Source: an uncultured Flavobacteriales bacterium (GTDB lineage: Bacteria > Bacteroidota > Bacteroidia > Palsa-965). From it: a stretch of DNA of 11,078 nucleotides. The notes below the pieces were generated by a model. It was not told the origin of the DNA. It did no database searches and was given only the letters and a program-made list of their open reading frames with translations. Position numbers and translations under genes: made by a program. Position 1 is the stretch's first letter. Each line of letters begins with the position of its first letter. Positions 7,111 to 11,078 of the stretch are shown here, piece by piece. Where the stretch lies: NCBI GenBank assembly GCA_946478675.1, contig CAMLEF010000130.1:1-11078 (forward strand), written 5' to 3'.

Positions 7111-8568
7111 ATGATGAAAACTCTACCCAGGCTGCTTACCGCAGCAGCTGTTTCGCTCACGGCTTTTGCTTTTGCGCAAACGGAAAACGCGGCCCCCAAC
7201 AAACAACTGGCCCCTGCACATTCGACCGCTTCACCGGCGAACCGTTCGGTGACCTGCGGGCCTGACACGATTGCTTATCCTTACCTGAAGGAGCTCGTTT
7301 TCGCAGCGCCGAACGATTCGTTCTTCATCGATGCGATGGTCGGCAGTGTGCGCACGGCTTCTCAGGCGTATCACGTGAGCGATAACGTCAGCATTCTCGG
7401 CGTGCAGTTCTGGGGCGCGGCGTATTCCACGTCCACCAACCCGCAGACGCTGCCGGTGAAAGCGTATCTCTATTCGGTGGATAACGCGAACATGCCGGTG
7501 GCGATCCTGGATTCCTGCCTCATCTCGGTGACAGAGACCTACGATTTCTACGAAGGGCTGTTCACGCTGCCGCATACGTACAACCAGAATTTCGCCGTGG
7601 CTGTGCGCAGCAGCATCAACGACACGCTCGCGGTGGTGACGAACAACGCCGGTAACGTGTGGACGCCGAACTACGGTGAATCGCTGGGCTGGCGCCGTTT
7701 CGGTTCCGGTACGTGGAATTCGAACCTTTCGTTCTTCGGCCAGGATCTCGAATACATGATCTTCCCGATCGTCAGCTACAACGTCTCCGCGGGCTTCAAC
7801 ATGCCGAACGATTCAACCTGCCTGAACACGCCGGTTTCTTTCACGAACCTTTCGTCGCCGCTCTACAGCGATTACATGTTCAACCTGCGCGCTTTCGATG
7901 AGCACTGGGGATTTGCAACGGCCGACAGCACCTACAGCTGGAACTACGGCGACAACGCGACCTGGACGAATTCACCGACGGGCTCGAATACGTACACGAC
8001 TTCCGGCACGTACACGGTTTCGCTCGCTGCTGAAATGATCGGTTACTATTCTGTGTGCGACGATACGTTCCAGATGCCGCTCGAAGTGATGCCCGACGTG
8101 CTGAGCAACTTCTCGTACGATAACAGCGCTGAGCCGGTGATCGCGTTCACCAACAGCTCGACAGGCGCAGCATCGTACCAGTGGGATTTCGGCGACATGA
8201 CGACTTCTGCGTCTTCCGACCCGAGCCACACGTACGGTTCCATCGGCACGTACACGGTTACGCTGATCAGCACCGGCTTCTGCGGAGCGGACACGTCGAC
8301 GCAGGTGATCAACATCACGACGACCGGCATCAACAACGCGAATGCTGTTGCGCAGAATGCGTTCTATGATCAGTCGCAGCAGTCGCTGAACATTACGCTT
8401 GCGTCTCCCGCAACACTCGCGATCTACGACGTTGCCGGCAATCTTGTTCGTAGCGAACAGCTCAGCAACACCAGCAACACGATCGGTGTGAGCGAACTTT
8501 CTGCCGGCGTGTATTTCGCCAGCCTCCGCACGGAGCAAGGAGTAAGAACCATCCGCTTCGTGAAATAA
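7111..8568 (+). CDS. Secreted PKD-domain protein with T9SS C-terminal sorting domain
   Basis: A 485-residue exported protein. A signal peptide covers residues 1-22 (hydrophobic AAAVSLTAFAFA, likely cut before Q23). Residues about 50-222 form a beta-rich domain I cannot name. Two PKD-like domains follow. One is around 225-325, with YSWNYGD (275-281) and GTYTVSL (299-305). The other is around 332-403, with YQWDFGD (356-362), SHTYGSIGTYTVTL (372-385) and a C391. Residues about 414-485 match a type A T9SS sorting domain (LAIYDVAGNLVRSEQL, then LSAGVYFASL and a basic end), so the protein should cross the outer membrane and be surface-attached or released. The usual PNP motif at the start of this domain is missing. 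The start is set at the tandem ATG 7111/7114, where the signal peptide begins; the frame stays open further upstream to 6595, but that part overlaps the hydrolase in antisense and encodes no sensible protein. Role unknown; PKD domains commonly mediate surface or glycan contacts. Confidence 0.92.
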   Translation: MMKTLPRLLTAAAVSLTAFAFAQTENAAPNKQLAPAHSTASPANRSVTCGPDTIAYPYLKELVFAAPNDSFFIDAMVGSVRTASQAYHVSDNVSILGVQFWGAAYSTSTNPQTLPVKAYLYSVDNANMPVAILDSCLISVTETYDFYEGLFTLPHTYNQNFAVAVRSSINDTLAVVTNNAGNVWTPNYGESLGWRRFGSGTWNSNLSFFGQDLEYMIFPIVSYNVSAGFNMPNDSTCLNTPVSFTNLSSPLYSDYMFNLRAFDEHWGFATADSTYSWNYGDNATWTNSPTGSNTYTTSGTYTVSLAAEMIGYYSVCDDTFQMPLEVMPDVLSNFSYDNSAEPVIAFTNSSTGAASYQWDFGDMTTSASSDPSHTYGSIGTYTVTLISTGFCGADTSTQVINITTTGINNANAVAQNAFYDQSQQSLNITLASPATLAIYDVAGNLVRSEQLSNTSNTIGVSELSAGVYFASLRTEQGVRTIRFVK

Positions 8569-8587
8569 ACGATTGAGCAAACCCATG

Positions 8588-8624
8588 AAAAAAGCCGTCC
8601 CGGTAATTCGAGGACGGCTTTTTT
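8588..8624. terminator. Bidirectional terminator shared by two convergent T9SS genes
   Basis: A perfect 13-bp stem, AAAAAAGCCGTCC (8588-8600) with GGACGGCTTTTTT (8612-8624), encloses an 11-nt loop. The stem ends in six T on either strand, so it serves the plus-strand gene ending at 8568 and the minus-strand gene ending at 8642. Confidence 0.93.
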
Positions 8625-8641
8625 ATTTGCTGAAGGATCGT

Positions 8642-10699
8642 TTATTGACGGATCACCTGTCTTGTCGTAACGCCGTTGGCCGTGCGGATCGTGAGGTGAT
8701 AAACACCGTTGGCGAGACCGCTGAGATCGAGCGTCGCATTGTCGGTGTTCACGTTGACGGAACGGACAAGTGCGCCGCTGCTTTCGAAGAGCTGGAGCGT
8801 TGCCTGCGTGGTTTGCGGAAACGCGATCGTCAGCAGTTCATTCGCCGGGTTCGGGAATACGCTGATCAGTTGCAGCGCCTGTTCGCCCATGCCGACGTCG
8901 AGCAGCGTGCATGCGCTCGTATCGGTGCAGCCGCTGCTGGTCACTGCCACTGCGTACGTTCCTGCGGTTGTTGCGGTGAAGCTTTGATTCGTTTCATTGG
9001 CAACCGGCGCGTAGTTGTTGCCGCAGTCGAGCCACTGGTACGTTGCAGTTGTTGCATTCGCCGTGAGCGTGAAATTCATTTGCGAAACGGAATTGTCGAT
9101 CACAGGAACAGTAACGTTGGTCGTGATGATGCTGTCGCAGCCCGTGGTCGTCTGCAGCGCGCTGGTGTACGAATAGTCAGCAGTAACCACCTGCGTTGAG
9201 CCATCGGGGAAAACAACCGTCGTTCCGCTGCAGGCCGTGATGGTTTCCGAGAGCGCATAGATCGGCGTCACGTCGACGGTTGTCGTGATGAGGCTGTCGC
9301 AGCCGCTGGTCGTTTGCAGGTTGCTCGTGTACACGGTTTGTGACGTGAGGTTGTTCTGGGTAGAGCCGTCGGGGAACGTGTAGCTGTTGCCGTAGCAGAT
9401 CGCCGCCGATTCGCTGATGTTGTACGTCGGGTTCACGTCGACCGTCGTCGTGATGAGGCTGTCGCAACCGGTAATCGTTTGCAGCATGCTGGTGTAAACC
9501 GCCTGCGAAGTGATGTTGCTTTGCGTCGAGCCGTCAGGGAACGTATAGCTGCCGCCGCTGCAGATCACCGCGGATTCGCTGAGCGCGTAGGTGGGATTGA
9601 CGTTGACGGTCGTCGTGATCGTGCTGTCGCAGCCGTCGACGGTTTGCAGGTTGCTGGTATAAACCGTTTGTGCCGTGATGTTGCTTTGCGAAGAACCGTC
9701 GGGGAACGTGTAGCTGCCGCCATTGCAGATGGCTGCCGACTCCGTGATGTTGTACGAAGGATTCACGTTGAGCGTCGTCGTGATCGTGCTGTCGCAGCCG
9801 TTGACGGTTTGCAGCGTGCTCACTTGAATCACCTGTGAAGTGATGTTGCTCTGCGTGCTGCCGTCGGGGAACGTGTAGCTGCTGCCCTGGCAAATGGTGG
9901 CCGACTGCGTAGTAGTAACTCCTGCTGCAGGATTACCGCTCGATGTGAGCGTGGCGCCGGAAGCCACCCAATTCGACGTGGCGCCGGTGAGCGCGAAATT
10001 CGTCAGCGTGCCGTTGAAAGCGTTGCCGGAAATATCGGGCAGCGTGGTGGTGCCGGTGTTGTTGCCGGCAGCCGTGCCCTGGTTGAAATTATAATTCACC
10101 GAGAGGTTCGCCTGCACGCCGGTAATGCTGACGTTCATGTTGCTCTGGATTTCGCATTGCGTGCGCGCTTCGTTCCAGACGCGGATCTCGTCGAGCATCC
10201 CGTTGAAATACTGTGCGCCGCCCGGTCGCGAGCCCACTACCATCAGGCCGCTGGTGCCGGTGGAAGAGGAACCGCCGTTGGCGCCCGGCTGCAGCACGCC
10301 GTTGAAAAATACTTCCGGCGTATTCGTGGCGGCCGTCCATCGTGCTGCGATATGCGTCCACGAGTTCTGCGCGATCGAGGTAGAAGTGGCGATGCTGTAC
10401 GTCGTGCTGTTCACGATCACGTAGAAATAAATCGTGTTGCCGGTGTTCGTTCCGAGTGACACGAAGTTGCTCGTGCTGGGCTGTGCGAAGAGAATGCGCT
10501 GGAAGGCGGAGCCGCGCGGGTTCACCCAGGCTTCGATCGTGAAATCGTTGGACGCAAGGTTGCTGAAGAACGCAGGCACGGTGCTGCTGACGACCATGTC
10601 GTCCGTGCCGTCGAAGTCGAGCGCATTGCCGGCGTATTGCGCGCGGGCAACGGAACAGAGGAACAGCAGGAAAACCGGGAGAAGACGTTTGAGGATCAT
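8642..10699 (-). CDS. Secreted LamG-like protein with 55-residue repeats and T9SS sorting domain
   Basis: A 685-residue exported protein. The signal peptide spans residues 1-20 (RLLPVFLLFLCSVARA, likely cut before Q21; C15 is not in a lipobox). Residues about 23-190 form a LamG/concanavalin A-like domain: ALDFDGTDDMVV (26-37), FTIEAWVNP (53-61), WTHIAARWT (114-122), FFNGVLQPG (131-139) and MLDEIRVWNEART (168-180). Five tandem repeats of 55 residues run from about 264 to 537. Each has a Cys at the start (270, 325, 380, 435, 490) and a GCDS or GCD motif about 32 residues later (Cys 302, 357, 412, 467, 521), suggesting one disulfide per unit. After a linker domain (about 540-602) comes a standard type A T9SS sorting domain with VFPNPANELLTI (614-625) and LANGVYHLTI (662-671). 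It is probably a surface-displayed or secreted adhesin or carbohydrate binder. Thr, Ser and Asn are abundant, as usual for such proteins. Confidence 0.94.
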   Translation of the reverse strand: MILKRLLPVFLLFLCSVARAQYAGNALDFDGTDDMVVSSTVPAFFSNLASNDFTIEAWVNPRGSAFQRILFAQPSTSNFVSLGTNTGNTIYFYVIVNSTTYSIATSTSIAQNSWTHIAARWTAATNTPEVFFNGVLQPGANGGSSSTGTSGLMVVGSRPGGAQYFNGMLDEIRVWNEARTQCEIQSNMNVSITGVQANLSVNYNFNQGTAAGNNTGTTTLPDISGNAFNGTLTNFALTGATSNWVASGATLTSSGNPAAGVTTTQSATICQGSSYTFPDGSTQSNITSQVIQVSTLQTVNGCDSTITTTLNVNPSYNITESAAICNGGSYTFPDGSSQSNITAQTVYTSNLQTVDGCDSTITTTVNVNPTYALSESAVICSGGSYTFPDGSTQSNITSQAVYTSMLQTITGCDSLITTTVDVNPTYNISESAAICYGNSYTFPDGSTQNNLTSQTVYTSNLQTTSGCDSLITTTVDVTPIYALSETITACSGTTVVFPDGSTQVVTADYSYTSALQTTTGCDSIITTNVTVPVIDNSVSQMNFTLTANATTATYQWLDCGNNYAPVANETNQSFTATTAGTYAVAVTSSGCTDTSACTLLDVGMGEQALQLISVFPNPANELLTIAFPQTTQATLQLFESSGALVRSVNVNTDNATLDLSGLANGVYHLTIRTANGVTTRQVIRQ
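9089..9910 (-). repeat. Five tandem 165-bp repeats inside the LamG/T9SS gene
   Basis: The coding repeats have an exact period of 55 codons for the first four units; the fifth is 54 codons and the most divergent. Each unit contains a YTFPDGS-type core and an LQT-x-x-GCDS core. The matching DNA is clearly similar between units: for example the minus-strand complement of GTCGGGGAACGTGTAGCT recurs near 9370, 9700 and 9860. This points to expansion by recombination or slippage. Confidence 0.9.
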
Positions 10700-10718
10700 G
10701 TTAGTTTTTTTGGCTGAA

Positions 10719-10726
10719 CGAAGATA
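10719..10726 (-). promoter_or_regulatory. Candidate -7 box for the LamG/T9SS gene
   Basis: Minus-strand TATCTTCG differs by one base from TAnnTTTG and lies 19 bases before the ATG at 10699. A -33 element is not evident. Confidence 0.35.
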
Positions 10727-10746
10727 GAAAAACGAAAAGGCGGAGA

Positions 10747-10776
10747 TTGCTTTTGCGGTTTCATTTAATATTTTAG
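10747..10776 (+). promoter_or_regulatory. Candidate promoter for the patatin-like gene
   Basis: TTG (10747-10749), a 19-base spacer and TATTTTAG (10769-10776, one mismatch from TAnnTTTG) lie 48 bases before the patatin ATG, in an AT-rich gap between divergent genes. Confidence 0.35.
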
Positions 10777-10824
10777 TTGAATAAACCCTTTGAAATTTTC
10801 ACTCATCCTTTAATCCCTCTTCCG

Positions 10825-11078
10825 ATGCCTGCAATTACGAAAGAACAAAAGAAAGCGTACGACAATCTGAAGATCCACAAGGACCATCGCGTCATTCTTT
10901 GCCTCGACGGCGGCGGCATGCGCGGGATACTCACGTTGCAGCTCCTGAAAAAGATCGAGGAGATTGCAGGCATTCCTTGTCACGAATTTGTCGACATGGT
11001 GGCGGGAACGTCGACCGGTGCGATTATTTCAGGATTGATTGCCGCAGGAAAAAATGCGACGGAGATCGAAAGCCTGTA
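10825..11078 (+). CDS. Patatin-like phospholipase, N-terminal part (cut by window end)
   Basis: The first 84 codons of a gene that continues past the window. After a charged N-terminus (MPAITKEQKKAYDNLKIHKD) comes VILCLDGGGMRGILTLQLL (23-41). This holds DGGGMRG (28-34), the glycine-rich oxyanion hole of patatins. AGTSTGAIISGLI (60-72) follows, with the GxSxG nucleophile motif and Ser63. The catalytic Asp (DGA/DGG motif) would lie beyond the window. No signal peptide, so probably a cytoplasmic lipid acyl hydrolase. The start at 10825 is the first ATG in frame after an AT-rich leader, and the reading frame is open to the edge. Patatins occur both as housekeeping or virulence lipases and as effectors in anti-phage systems (for example CapV in CBASS); nothing upstream here indicates the latter. 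Confidence 0.9.
   Translation, partial: MPAITKEQKKAYDNLKIHKDHRVILCLDGGGMRGILTLQLLKKIEEIAGIPCHEFVDMVAGTSTGAIISGLIAAGKNATEIESL

Noticed and set aside
7972..8586. 204-codon open frame on the minus strand
   Set aside because: Antisense to the PKD/T9SS gene; Arg/Val-rich composition caused by the GC-rich codons of the real gene.
8573..9199. 208-codon open frame on the plus strand
   Set aside because: Runs through the shared terminator and then antisense to the LamG/T9SS gene; no recognisable motif.
9479..9893. Two 119-codon open frames over the repeat array
   Set aside because: Periodic by-products of the 165-bp coding repeat in other frames; the real frame has conserved cysteines and domain structure.
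9089..9910. Tandem repeats as a possible CRISPR array
   Set aside because: Unit length is 165 bp, in frame and coding, with no short repeat plus unique spacer pattern.
10812..10824. Short similarity to the tRNA-Ser 3' end (AATCCCTCT then TCCG)
   Set aside because: Only nine bases match without a gap to 79-87 of the tRNA, too short and gapped for an attachment site, and it lies 10.7 kb away with no integrase between.

Overview
The window looks like chromosomal DNA from the phylum Bacteroidota, probably the order Chitinophagales, although the family-level placement is a guess. Four things point there. Two secreted proteins end in type IX secretion (T9SS) sorting domains. Start codons follow A-rich leaders with no clear Shine-Dalgarno sequence. 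Several genes have upstream boxes close to the Bacteroidota -7 promoter element TAnnTTTG. The mix of AraC regulators with small oxidoreductases is also common in that group.

Layout, left to right. A complete tRNA-Ser(UGA) gene and its terminator (10-148) are followed by a gene-free stretch holding two hairpins. Next is a minus-strand gene (343-1830) for a 495-residue protein of unknown function, which resembles DUF5677/HEPN-like proteins in its C-terminal half. From 2073 to 6880 everything is on the minus strand: an AraC regulator, an aldo/keto reductase, an SDR oxidoreductase, a second AraC regulator and an alpha/beta hydrolase. From 7111 to 10699 two T9SS-exported, cell-surface or secreted proteins converge on a shared 13-bp bidirectional terminator. 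One carries PKD-like domains; the other has a LamG-like domain plus five 55-residue repeats. The right edge cuts off the first 84 codons of a patatin-like phospholipase (10825 onward).

How the genes may work together. The 2073-5912 block looks like two regulator plus oxidoreductase pairs. The aldo/keto reductase lies 25 bases upstream of one AraC gene, and the other AraC gene lies 74 bases upstream of the SDR. A hairpin between the pairs (4170-4203) suggests separate transcripts. Such pairs often respond to small carbonyl or electrophile stress, but no inducer or substrate can be read from the sequence. The T9SS proteins are probably unrelated to this block. By eye, GC content rises from roughly 40% in the gene beside the tRNA to the high 50s in the T9SS genes, consistent with the tRNA-proximal gene being an acquired insert. 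No integrase, transposase, insertion sequence or CRISPR array is visible.

I did not find a convincing undescribed multi-gene system. The best candidate for novelty is the 343-1830 gene: it sits beside a tRNA, is AT-rich, and has an RxxxxxH motif reminiscent of HEPN RNases.
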